This document shows positions 9,001 to 17,397 of a stretch of DNA of 64,000 bases, piece by piece. The DNA is taken from NCBI RefSeq assembly GCF_019303475.1, contig NZ_JABLSI010000021.1, positions 28,158 to 92,157 on the forward strand, read 5' to 3'. The translations under genes were made by a program, and so were the position numbers. Each line of letters opens with the position of its first letter. Position 1 is the stretch's first letter. This DNA comes from Streptomyces sp. JJ38 (GTDB taxonomy: Bacteria > Actinomycetota > Actinomycetes > Streptomycetales > Streptomycetaceae). Under the pieces are notes generated by a model, which worked only from the letters and a program-made list of their open reading frames with translations, was not told the DNA's origin and made no database searches.

Positions 9001-9639
9001 GAGCAGGAGAAGCGGCTGGCGGCCGCCGAGCGGGCGTACCAGAAGCTGGGCAAGATCAACCCACTGGCGCTGGAGGAGTTCGCGGCGCTGGAGGAGCGGC
9101 ACCAGTTCCTGAGCGAGCAGCTCGAGGACCTGAAGAAGACACGCAGCGACCTGCTGCAGGTCGTGCGGGACGTGGACGAGCGGGTGCGGCAGGTCTTCAC
9201 CGAGGCGTTCCACGACACCGCGCGCGAGTTCGAGGGGGTCTTCGCCCGGCTGTTCCCGGGGGGCGACGGACGGCTCGTGCTGACCAACCCGGACGACATG
9301 CTCACCACCGGCGTCGACGTCGAGGCCAGGCCGCCGGGCAAGAAGGTCAAGCGGCTGTCCCTGCTGTCCGGCGGCGAACGCTCGCTGACCGCCGTCGCGC
9401 TGCTGGTGTCGATCTTCAAGGCGCGGCCCAGTCCGTTCTACGTCATGGACGAGGTGGAGGCCGCGCTGGACGACACCAACCTCCAGCGGCTGATCCGGAT
9501 CATGAAGGAGCTCCAGGAGAGTTCGCAGCTCATCGTGATCACCCATCAGAAGCGGACGATGGAGGTCGCCGACGCCCTCTACGGGGTGTCCATGCAGGGA
9601 GACGGCGTGTCCAAGGTCATCAGCCAGCGGCTGCACTGA
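6076..9639 (+). CDS. smc: Chromosome segregation protein SMC
   Basis: Structural ATPase of the SMC-ScpAB condensin that organises and segregates chromosomes. The 1187-residue protein has the Walker A motif GPNGSGKS near residues 31-38 and the Q-loop region. A long Ala/Glu/Arg-rich coiled coil follows, with a globular hinge around residues 500-640 (VPVAAALGAAADAVAV and GLVGGPEELLPAVRLLL), then the returning coiled coil. The C-terminal ABC signature LSGGERSLTAVALL lies near residue 1097, with Walker B (YVMDEVEAALDD) near 1121. Length and domain order are normal for the family. The GTG start gives MHLKSLTLRGFKSF, the canonical SMC N-terminus, and no clear Shine-Dalgarno is seen. In Streptomyces SMC is needed for compact nucleoids during sporulation septation. 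Confidence 0.98.
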   Translation: MHLKSLTLRGFKSFASATTLRFEPGITCVVGPNGSGKSNVVDALSWVMGEQGAKSLRGGKMEDVIFAGTSGPTGRAPLGRAEVSLTIDNADGALPIDYAEVTITRIMFRNGGSEYQINGDTCRLLDIQELLSDSGIGREMHVIVGQGQLDGVLHADPTGRRAFIEEAAGVLKHRKRKEKALRKLDAMQANLARVQDLTDELRRQLKPLGRQAAAARKAAVIQADLRDARLRLLADDLVALQNALRAEVADEAALKERKEAAEAALHTAQRREAELEEQVRRLTPRLEQAQQTWYALSQLAERVRGTVSLADARVTSARSAPPEERRGRDPEDLEREAERIREQEAELEAALEAASRALEDTAEHRAELESRLSEEERRLKDAAREIAQRREQLARLGGQVSAARSKTASAQAEIDRLTAARDDAVRRRAGAREEYEALQAEVDGLDEGDAELAARHEAAREELAAAEAALSAVRDELAAADRERAATAARRDALALGLRRKDGTGALLQARHELVGVLGPAAELLTVEPGYEVPVAAALGAAADAVAVTTPGAAAEALRRLRKQDAGRAALLVGGAEPPGPEPGPEGPRYAAGLVGGPEELLPAVRLLLRHIVVVDTLDDAEELLRARPGLTAVTTDGDLLGSHVAQGGSAGAPSLLETQAAVDEASAAVKRLDARCAELTEERERAARRLRECSAAAEELGRQRSTADREKSAVAARLGRLAGQAKGASEEAERCEAAVAKAEDALVQVTASAAELAERLAVAEEAADALEEPDASVRDRLAADSANARQTEMEARLQVRTHEERVRALAGRADGLDRAARAEREARARAERRRARLRHEAEVAAAVASGARQLLAHIEVSVTRAEQERGAAEAARAERDRELTAERARGRELKAELDKLTDSVHRGEVLGAEKRMRIEQLRTRALEELGVEPEVLVAEYGPDQPVPPSPPAAGEELPEDPDDPRNRPVPFDRAEQEKRLAAAERAYQKLGKINPLALEEFAALEERHQFLSEQLEDLKKTRSDLLQVVRDVDERVRQVFTEAFHDTAREFEGVFARLFPGGDGRLVLTNPDDMLTTGVDVEARPPGKKVKRLSLLSGGERSLTAVALLVSIFKARPSPFYVMDEVEAALDDTNLQRLIRIMKELQESSQLIVITHQKRTMEVADALYGVSMQGDGVSKVISQRLH

Positions 9640-9681
9640 GCCGCCACCGTCCGTGCACCGTTTCGGCGCATTCTTCATGCC

Positions 9682-9706
9682 TTGAACTCATGTGTTGAAC
9701 TCTTGT
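9682..9706. repeat. Tandem TTGAACTC(A/T)TGT direct repeat upstream of glcP
   Basis: TTGAACTCATGT at 9682-9693 and TTGAACTCTTGT at 9695-9706 are directly repeated with a 13-bp period. They lie 37 bp upstream of the -35 element of the transporter promoter, in unusually AT-rich DNA for this genome. The layout suggests a regulator binding site, but no regulator is identified. Confidence 0.55.
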
Positions 9707-9742
9707 CTGGGGATGCGCGTAGAACAGGTTCATCGCGCGGTC

Positions 9743-9770
9743 TTGACTTCGAAACATGAACGCATAGTCT
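9743..9770 (+). promoter_or_regulatory. Probable vegetative promoter of glcP
   Basis: TTGACT (9743-9748), a 16-bp spacer and TAGTCT (9765-9770) match the TTGACn / TAnnnT pattern of the main Streptomyces sigma factor. This would place the transcript start near 9777, about 105 nt before the GTG. Confidence 0.65.
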
Positions 9771-9881
9771 CTCCACGTCGCTTCTGGCTTCGGCCGGCGG
9801 GCGCACGGTCAGGCGTGCGCCGCAGCGAGAGCGACACGCCCCCCCATCCCGGCTCCGAGGCCGGGGCCGCAGGAGTGCACC

Positions 9882-11303
9882 GTGACCAGAACCGAGCCGG
9901 TGGGCCCGGACGCCGCGAGACGGCCCCGGCAGCTCACGTTCGTCGTCTTCATCGCCGCCTCGGCCGCCATGGGCGGCTTCCTCTTCGGGTACGACAGCGC
10001 CGTGATCAACGGTGCCGTGGAAGGCGTCCGCGGCAAGTTCGACGTCGGCGACGCCACCCTCGGCGCCGTCATCGCCATCGCCCTGCTCGGCGCCGCGCTG
10101 GGCGCGATGGTCGCCGGGCGCCTCGCCGACCGCCTCGGTCGGCCGCGCGTCATGCAGCTCGCCGCGGTCCTCTTCACCGCCAGCGCCATCGGCTCCATGC
10201 TCCCGTTCTCCCTGTGGGACCTGGCCTTCTGGCGCACGCTCGGCGGTGTGGCCATCGGCATGGCCTCCGTCATCGCCCCCGCCTACATCGCCGAGGTCGC
10301 CCCGGCCGCCTACCGCGGCCGGCTGGCCTCCTTCCAGCAGGCCGCCATCGTCCTGGGCATCGCCTGCTCCCAGCTGGTCAACTACGGGCTGCTCACCGCG
10401 GCCGACGGCGAGCAGCGCGGCCATCTCCTCGGGCTGGAGGCCTGGCAGGTCATGCTCGGCGTCGAGGTGCTCCCGGCCGCCCTCTACGGCCTGCTCGCCC
10501 TGCGCATCCCCGAGTCGCCCCGCTACCTCGTCGCCCAGGGGCGGACCACCGAGGCGCGGGCGGTGCTGGCCCTGGTCGAGCCGGAGCGGACCGACCTGGA
10601 GGCCGAGGTCTCGCGGATCGCCACGCAGATGCGCCGGGAGCACAAGCCGAGCCTGAAGGACCTCACCGGTGGGCGCTTCGGGCTGCTGCCCATCGTCTGG
10701 GTCGGCATCGGGCTGTCGATGTTCCAGCAGCTCGTCGGCATCAACGTGATCTTCTACTACAGCTCCTCGCTGTGGCAGTCCGTCGGCATCGACCCGGCCG
10801 GCTCGTTCTTCTACTCCTTCACGACGTCCATCATCAACATCGTCGGCACCGTCATCGCGATGCTGCTCGTGGACCGGGTGGGGCGCAAGCCGCTGGCCCT
10901 CGTCGGCTCGGCCGGCATGGCGCTGTCGCTCGGACTGGCCGCCTGGGCCTTCTCCTTCACGTCCGGCGTCGGGGACGACGTCACGCTGCCGGACACCCAG
11001 GGCGCCGTGGCGCTGGTGGCCGCCCACGCGTTCGTGCTCTTCTTCGCGCTCTCCTGGGGCGTCGTCGTCTGGGTGATGCTCGGCGAGATGTTCCCCAACC
11101 GGATGCGCGCCGCCGCGCTCGGCGTCGCCGCCGGCGCCCAGTGGGTCACCAACTGGCTGATCACCGCGAGCTTCCCCTCGCTCGCCGAGTGGAACCTCTC
11201 CGGCTCGTACGTGATCTACACGGCCTTCGCCGTGCTCTCCATCCCGTTCATCCTCACATGGGTGCCGGAGACGAAGGGCAAGGCGTTGGAGGAGATGGGC
11301 TAA
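9882..11303 (+). CDS. glcP: MFS sugar porter, probable glucose permease GlcP
   Basis: Proton-coupled sugar transporter of the major facilitator superfamily with about 12 membrane helices and 473 residues. Sugar porter signatures are present: GGFLFGYDSAVINGA in helix 1, LADRLGRPRVM between helices 2 and 3, PESPRYLV before the central loop, QQLVGINVIFYYSS in helix 7 and PETKGKALEE at the C-terminus. In S. coelicolor the gene next to smc (SCO5578) is the characterised glucose permease GlcP, the main glucose uptake route needed for glucose repression. Assignment here rests on family plus position. The GTG start has AGGAG six bases upstream. The gene is monocistronic, with its own promoter and a perfect hairpin terminator. 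Confidence 0.88.
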   Translation: MTRTEPVGPDAARRPRQLTFVVFIAASAAMGGFLFGYDSAVINGAVEGVRGKFDVGDATLGAVIAIALLGAALGAMVAGRLADRLGRPRVMQLAAVLFTASAIGSMLPFSLWDLAFWRTLGGVAIGMASVIAPAYIAEVAPAAYRGRLASFQQAAIVLGIACSQLVNYGLLTAADGEQRGHLLGLEAWQVMLGVEVLPAALYGLLALRIPESPRYLVAQGRTTEARAVLALVEPERTDLEAEVSRIATQMRREHKPSLKDLTGGRFGLLPIVWVGIGLSMFQQLVGINVIFYYSSSLWQSVGIDPAGSFFYSFTTSIINIVGTVIAMLLVDRVGRKPLALVGSAGMALSLGLAAWAFSFTSGVGDDVTLPDTQGAVALVAAHAFVLFFALSWGVVVWVMLGEMFPNRMRAAALGVAAGAQWVTNWLITASFPSLAEWNLSGSYVIYTAFAVLSIPFILTWVPETKGKALEEMG

Positions 11304-11327
11304 CCCGACCCCGCCGCCCACTCCTCA

Positions 11328-11360
11328 GCGCTGCCCCGGCTCACCGAGCCGGGGCAGCGC
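11328..11360 (+). terminator. Perfect 15-bp hairpin terminator after glcP
   Basis: GCGCTGCCCCGGCTC, loop ACC, GAGCCGGGGCAGCGC form an uninterrupted 15-bp stem 25 nt after the glcP stop. Confidence 0.85.
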
Positions 11361-11466
11361 CGCTTGCGGATGCCGAGGAGCGCATGGCCGATACTGGTCG
11401 GGCCGCCCGCCAAGCGGCCGGCCGCCCAGCGGAAGATCAGGCAACAGCTAGGAACCCAGGGAATCC

Positions 11467-12687
11467 ATGGAAATCGTCATCCTCCTCGTCGTCATCGCCG
11501 TGGTCGCCCTCGGCGCCATCAGCGGGCTCCTCATCAGCGGGCGCCGCAAGAAGAAGGAGGTACGGCCCCCGCAGGGGGGTGCCCCGACGATCACCGCGCC
11601 CCCCGCCGAACCGCACGTCGGTGAGGAGGCCGAGGGCGCGCCCGAAGCCCCCGGACGCACCGTGGACGAGGTGGGGCTGCCCGGCGCCACCGAGGCGCCT
11701 TTGGCCACCGAGGAGGTCGTCGAGGAGCTTCCCGAGGCGCCGGCCGTCGAGGTCCCGCCGCCGAGCGCCGGCCGCCTCGTACGGCTGCGCTCCCGCCTGT
11801 CCCGCTCGCAGACCAGCCTCGGCAAGGGGCTGCTGACGCTCCTCTCGCGCGACCGGCTCGACGAGGACACCTGGGAGGAGATCGAGGACACGCTGCTGAC
11901 CGCCGACGTCGGCGTCGCCCCCACCCAGGAGCTCGTCGACCGGCTGCGCGAGCGCGTCCGGGTCCTCGGCACCCGCACCCCGGACGAGCTGCGCGCCCTG
12001 CTCCGTGAGGAGCTGCTGAACCTCGTGGGCACCGAGGCCGACCGCACCGTGCACACCGAGACCTCCGGCGTCGAGGACCGCCCGGGCGTGATCCTCGTCG
12101 TCGGCGTCAACGGCACCGGCAAGACGACGACCACCGGCAAGCTGGCCCGCGTCCTCGTCGCCGACGGCAAGTCCGTCGTCCTCGGCGCGGCCGACACCTT
12201 CCGAGCCGCAGCCGCCGACCAGCTCCAGACCTGGGGCGAGCGCGTGGGCGCCCGCACCGTGCGCGGCCCGGAGGCCGGCGACCCGGCGTCCGTCGCGTTC
12301 GACGCCGTCAAGGAGGGCGTTGACGAGGGCGCCGACGTCGTGCTCGTCGACACCGCGGGGCGGCTGCACACCAAGACCGGCCTCATGGACGAGCTGGGCA
12401 AGGTCAAGCGCGTCGTGGAGAAGCAGGGGCCGGTGGACGAGGTCCTCCTCGTGCTGGACGCCACCACCGGCCAGAACGGGCTGGTGCAGGCCCGGGTGTT
12501 CGCGGAGGTCGTCGACATCACCGGCATCGTGCTGACCAAGCTCGACGGCACCGCCAAGGGCGGCATCGTCGTCGCGGTGCAGCGGGAACTGGGCGTCCCG
12601 GTCAAGCTCGTCGGCCTCGGCGAGGGCCCGGACGACCTGGCCCCCTTCGAGCCCGAGGCCTTCGTGGACGCCCTCTTGGGCGACTGA
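11467..12687 (+). CDS. ftsY: Signal recognition particle receptor FtsY
   Basis: SRP-type GTPase that docks ribosome-Ffh complexes at the Sec translocon. The 406-residue protein begins with a transmembrane segment (MEIVILLVVIAVVALGAISG) followed by a basic stop and an acidic Pro/Glu-rich linker to about residue 100, an actinobacterial arrangement that anchors FtsY directly in the membrane. The NG domain carries G1 GVNGTGKTTT near residue 215, the DTFRAAAADQL region, G3 VDTAGRLHTKTGLM and G4 TKLDGTAKGG. The partner gene ffh lies 7.4 kb downstream on the same strand. A strong hairpin follows. Confidence 0.97.
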   Translation: MEIVILLVVIAVVALGAISGLLISGRRKKKEVRPPQGGAPTITAPPAEPHVGEEAEGAPEAPGRTVDEVGLPGATEAPLATEEVVEELPEAPAVEVPPPSAGRLVRLRSRLSRSQTSLGKGLLTLLSRDRLDEDTWEEIEDTLLTADVGVAPTQELVDRLRERVRVLGTRTPDELRALLREELLNLVGTEADRTVHTETSGVEDRPGVILVVGVNGTGKTTTTGKLARVLVADGKSVVLGAADTFRAAAADQLQTWGERVGARTVRGPEAGDPASVAFDAVKEGVDEGADVVLVDTAGRLHTKTGLMDELGKVKRVVEKQGPVDEVLLVLDATTGQNGLVQARVFAEVVDITGIVLTKLDGTAKGGIVVAVQRELGVPVKLVGLGEGPDDLAPFEPEAFVDALLGD

Positions 12688-12708
12688 GGCCCGCGCCCCG
12701 AGCGCGCC

Positions 12709-12739
12709 GACGGGCCCGGGGGACGCCCCCGGGCCCGTC
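12709..12739. terminator. Bidirectional hairpin between ftsY and the primase-like gene
   Basis: GACGGGCCCGGGGG, loop ACG, CCCCCGGGCCCGTC form a perfect 14-bp stem. It lies between two convergent genes and can serve both. Confidence 0.85.
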
Positions 12740-12784
12740 GCCCGTCACACCGTCGGCGTGTACCTCCCTCGGTCCCTCGCCCCG

Positions 12785-13507
12785 TCAGGCCGTCGGCAGC
12801 CATCCCGGGGAGACCGCGCCGACGCGGCGGCTCAGCCGCAGCAGTGTGCTCAGCAGCAGCCGCGCCTCCGGCGGACGCCCCGCGGACTCCAGCGTCGGCG
12901 GGCGCAGCCAGCGCACGGGCCCCATCCCGCCCACGTCCGAGGGAGGTGCGGTGATGTACCCGCCGGACCCGAGACAGCTCAGCCCCAGCCCCTCGCGGCC
13001 GCCCCCCGAGCGCCGCAGCAGCTCGGGCAGCTCCACCGATGCGCCGGGGGCCACCAGGAACCAGGCGTGGCCGTGCGGGGCGAGGGCGACGGGTCCGAGT
13101 GGCGCCCCCATGCGTTCGAGCCGGACGAGCGCCCGCCGCCCGGCCTCCTCGGGTACCTCGACGACGTCGAACGCCCGTCCCGTCGGCAGCAGCAGTGCCG
13201 CGCCGGGCACCCGGGCCCACGCCCGGCCCGCCTCGTCGAGCGTCGCCCCCGCCGGCACCTCCAGCCCGGCGTCCAGCGGGTGGGCGCCGGGCGCCGGGCA
13301 GGCCCGCGAGCCACAGGAGCACTCCGGGCCGCCGACACCGCGCACCGCCCGCGCACCGGGGACGACGTCCCAGCCCCACAGCCCGGTGTACTCCGCCACC
13401 GCGGTGCCTACCGGATCCGAACCCCGGGGCCGGCCCGGCCGTCGCCCGCGCCGTGCGGCCAGCCGCAGCTCCCGGAGCTCGCGGATGCCGCCGATCGTGA
13501 AGCCCAT
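12785..13507 (-). CDS. Stand-alone primase/polymerase (Prim-Pol)-like protein
   Basis: This 240-residue protein resembles the N-terminal bifunctional DNA primase/polymerase domain (archaeo-eukaryotic primase fold) of plasmid and phage replicases, but stands alone without a helicase. The visible family hallmark is the cysteine cluster CSCGSRACPAPGAHPLD, matching the CxCG..C..PGxHP signature of that domain. Later segments GHAWFLVAPGA and GGYITAPPS fit the domain's strands. The catalytic acidic residues are not obvious, so activity is uncertain. I chose ATG 13507, which has a perfect GGAGG six bases upstream; a frame extending further upstream lacks support. It is divergent from nsdA, a pairing I know from other Streptomyces. 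Its cellular role is unknown to me. Confidence 0.82.
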   Translation of the reverse strand: MGFTIGGIRELRELRLAARRGRRPGRPRGSDPVGTAVAEYTGLWGWDVVPGARAVRGVGGPECSCGSRACPAPGAHPLDAGLEVPAGATLDEAGRAWARVPGAALLLPTGRAFDVVEVPEEAGRRALVRLERMGAPLGPVALAPHGHAWFLVAPGASVELPELLRRSGGGREGLGLSCLGSGGYITAPPSDVGGMGPVRWLRPPTLESAGRPPEARLLLSTLLRLSRRVGAVSPGWLPTA

Positions 13508-13832
13508 GCTCCCTCCAACGGGTCTCCCGGGCCGATGGTTACGCCGCGTGCCGCACGCCGGGCCCGCCGTCCCACCGTTCCGCGCGTGCGACGGGTCCCG
13601 CCGCACGCGTCACCCGACCGAGTGGTCGTTGCCGTATGCCAAGTGTTAGTCAGCCCGCTCGTCGTTAGCGTCTTCGGGAGGGGTGGCGAATGGTGGCGTT
13701 TCCTTGGTCCACCCTCGCCACCGGGTAAGCGCCGGACTACATTCGGTGCAGGCAGAGACCAGGCAGCAGCGTTCCGGGTATGACGGGGGCACCACCCGAA
13801 CGCGCTTTCTCCCGGAGAAGTGGGGGCCTCCA
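13508..13832. other. 325-bp divergent intergenic region (primase-like gene / nsdA)
   Basis: It holds the promoters of both divergent genes. A TACATT hexamer at 13738-13743 fits a -10 element for nsdA, but no good -35 precedes it. GGTGGCG-type short repeats occur at 13680-13700. Nothing else is recognisable. Confidence 0.45.
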
Positions 13833-15344
13833 GTGGGCGGCAACGGCAGTAACGGCGCCTCGGCCGACAAGCGCCCGAACGAACAGCTCCGTTCGTGGTT
13901 CGTGCGCAGCGGCTGGTCCAAGGGCGAGCTGGCGCGGCAGGTGAACCGCCGGGCCCGCGAGATGGGCGCACATCACATCAGCACGGACACCTCGCGGGTG
14001 CGCCGATGGCTCGACGGCGAACAGCCGCGGGAGCCGATCCCGCGCATCCTGTCCGAGCTGTTCTCCGAGCGCTTCGGCTGCGTCGTCCCGGTGGAGGACC
14101 TGGGCCTGCGCCAGCCCCGGCAGACGGCCGCGGGCTCGGGCATCGACCTGCCCTGGACGGGCCCGCAGACGGTCTCGATGATCAACGAGTTCTCCCGCAG
14201 CGATCTCATGCTCGGCCGCCGCGGCTACCTCGGCACCTCGCTGGCCATGTCGGCGGGCCCGGCACTCATCGAGCCGATGCAGCGCTGGCTGGTGCCCACG
14301 CCGAGCGCGCCCGGCGACACAGCCGGGCTCGTGTCGGTGCCCTCCCAGGGCGGCCCCCGGCGCGGCCACCGGCTCTCCGGCCCCGAGCTGGAGCTGCTGG
14401 AGGAGACGACCCGCATGTTCCGCGGCTGGGACGCGCAGTGCGGCGGCGGGCTGCGGCGCAAGGCCGTCGTCGGTCAGCTGCACGAGGTCACCGACCTGCT
14501 CCAGGAGAGCCATCCGGAGCCGGTGCGGCGGCGGCTCTTCTCCGTCACGGCGCAGCTCGCCGAGCTGGCCGGCTGGATGAGCTACGACGTCGGCATCCAG
14601 CCCACGGCACAGAAGTACTTCGTCCTGGCCCTGCACGCCGCCAAGGAGGCGGGGGACCGGCCGTTCGGCGCGTTCGTGCTGTCCAAGATGGCCCGGCAGA
14701 TGATCCACCTGGGCCGGGCCGACGACGCGCTGGAGCTCATCCACCTCGCCCAGTACGGCAGCCGGGACGGCGCCACCGCCGGCACCCAGTCGATGCTGTA
14801 CACGCTGGAGGCCCGCGCCCACGCCAACATCGGCCAGCCCAAGCAGTGCCACCGCGCGGTGCGGATGGCCGAGGAGACGTTCCGCGACGTCGACACCGCC
14901 CGGGAGCCCGAGCCGGACTGGATGGGCTTCTTCTCCGAGGCCGAGCTGAACGCGGAGAACGCCCACTCCTACCGCGACCTCGCCTACGTCGCCGGGCTCA
15001 GCCACACCTACGCCCGGCTCGCCCAGCCGCACATGGAGACGGCGGTGCGGCTGTTCGGCGAGGAGTGCGACGGGGACGGCGGCGGCCACCCCCGCTCCTA
15101 CGCGCTCAACCTCGTCGGACTCGCCACCGTGCACCTGCTGCGCAAGGAGCCGGAGCAGTGCGCCGCCCGCGCCGGCCAGGCCCTCGACGTCGCCAAGCGG
15201 CTGCGCTCCGAACGGGTGAACACCCGCATCCGGAAGACGGCGGCCAACGCCCGCCGCGAGTACGAGCACGTCGCCGACGTCATCGCTCTCGGTGACCGGC
15301 TGTCCGGGGAATTGCGGACGGCTGAGGCCGCGACCGCGGTCTGA
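13833..15344 (+). CDS. nsdA: NsdA, negative regulator of development and antibiotic production
   Basis: This 503-residue protein matches NsdA, a Streptomyces regulator whose loss enhances sporulation and antibiotic production. The N-terminal third (ELARQVNRRAREMGAHHIS, then VRRWLDGEQPREPIPRILS) looks helix-turn-helix-like. The C-terminal two thirds, from about residue 190, are alpha-helical TPR-like repeats of the kind ALHAAKEAGDRPFGAFVLS and DDALELIHLAQYGS, typical of protein-protein interaction. The GTG start at 13833 gives (M)GGNGSNGASADKRPNEQL, close to what I recall of NsdA N-termini. An upstream frame reaching 13683 is probably untranslated. It is divergent from the primase-like gene, and amtB follows 362 bp later on its own promoter. 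Confidence 0.92.
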   Translation: MGGNGSNGASADKRPNEQLRSWFVRSGWSKGELARQVNRRAREMGAHHISTDTSRVRRWLDGEQPREPIPRILSELFSERFGCVVPVEDLGLRQPRQTAAGSGIDLPWTGPQTVSMINEFSRSDLMLGRRGYLGTSLAMSAGPALIEPMQRWLVPTPSAPGDTAGLVSVPSQGGPRRGHRLSGPELELLEETTRMFRGWDAQCGGGLRRKAVVGQLHEVTDLLQESHPEPVRRRLFSVTAQLAELAGWMSYDVGIQPTAQKYFVLALHAAKEAGDRPFGAFVLSKMARQMIHLGRADDALELIHLAQYGSRDGATAGTQSMLYTLEARAHANIGQPKQCHRAVRMAEETFRDVDTAREPEPDWMGFFSEAELNAENAHSYRDLAYVAGLSHTYARLAQPHMETAVRLFGEECDGDGGGHPRSYALNLVGLATVHLLRKEPEQCAARAGQALDVAKRLRSERVNTRIRKTAANARREYEHVADVIALGDRLSGELRTAEAATAV

Positions 15345-15706
15345 CCCCCGGCCCCACGGGCGTCCACCGCGCCTCCCGTGCCCCCGCGCACACCACCGGA
15401 CCGCCGACCGCGCACCCCGCCCCGAGCACCCGACACGGCTCCTCCACGCCAGGTCACCCCGGGCGGGGCGCGGTCGGCCCGTCGTCCTCCCCACCGCCCC
15501 GCCGTGCTCTCCGCGCGGTCGTGCGCACCGGCGCGCGCGGGCCCGCGGCCCGACACCGTCGTTCATGCGGACGTAACACAGCGGCCGCCTTCGTCACGGC
15601 ACCGAAACAGCGGCGCGCATCACAGGAAACCGGCCGCCCCCACGCTGATGGACATCCCCAGCCCCAGATCCGCCCCCACGGGTCGTGACATGAGGAGACG
15701 TCCACT
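15345..15706. other. 362-bp intergenic region upstream of amtB
   Basis: No gene was found. The first 220 bp are extremely C-rich and featureless. The last 140 bp hold the GlnR-type box at 15593-15630 and, just before the start, GAGGAG at 15692-15697. Confidence 0.6.
15593..15630 (+). promoter_or_regulatory. GlnR-type operator upstream of amtB-glnK-glnD
   Basis: GTCAC (15593-15597), six bases and GAAAC (15604-15608) exactly match the GlnR half-site pattern gTnAc-n6-GaAAc. A second GAAAC lies at 15626-15630, 22 bp on, the usual spacing of paired GlnR sites, although its partner a-site is poorly conserved. A GTAAC also occurs 20 bp upstream at 15573-15577. GlnR activates amtB transcription under nitrogen limitation in S. 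coelicolor. Confidence 0.7.
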
Positions 15707-17334
<1,628 letters not shown>

Positions 17335-17397
17335 CGCGCGAGGCCCCGCTGGACGAACGAAACCGAACAGCGCACACCACGGGAGTTGGGTGACCGG

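Noticed and set aside
6067..9678. Very long open frame antisense to smc
   Set aside because: It mirrors the smc codon positions and arises from GC bias; it has no start with a ribosome binding site and no known domain, while the sense frame is a full SMC protein.
9675..11321. Open frame antisense to glcP
   Set aside because: Glu/Asp/Gly-rich shadow of the transporter gene with no domain or start signal.
13683..13832. N-terminal extension of nsdA from an upstream start
   Set aside because: The added 50 residues look random and contain promoter DNA; GTG 13833 gives the family-like N-terminus.
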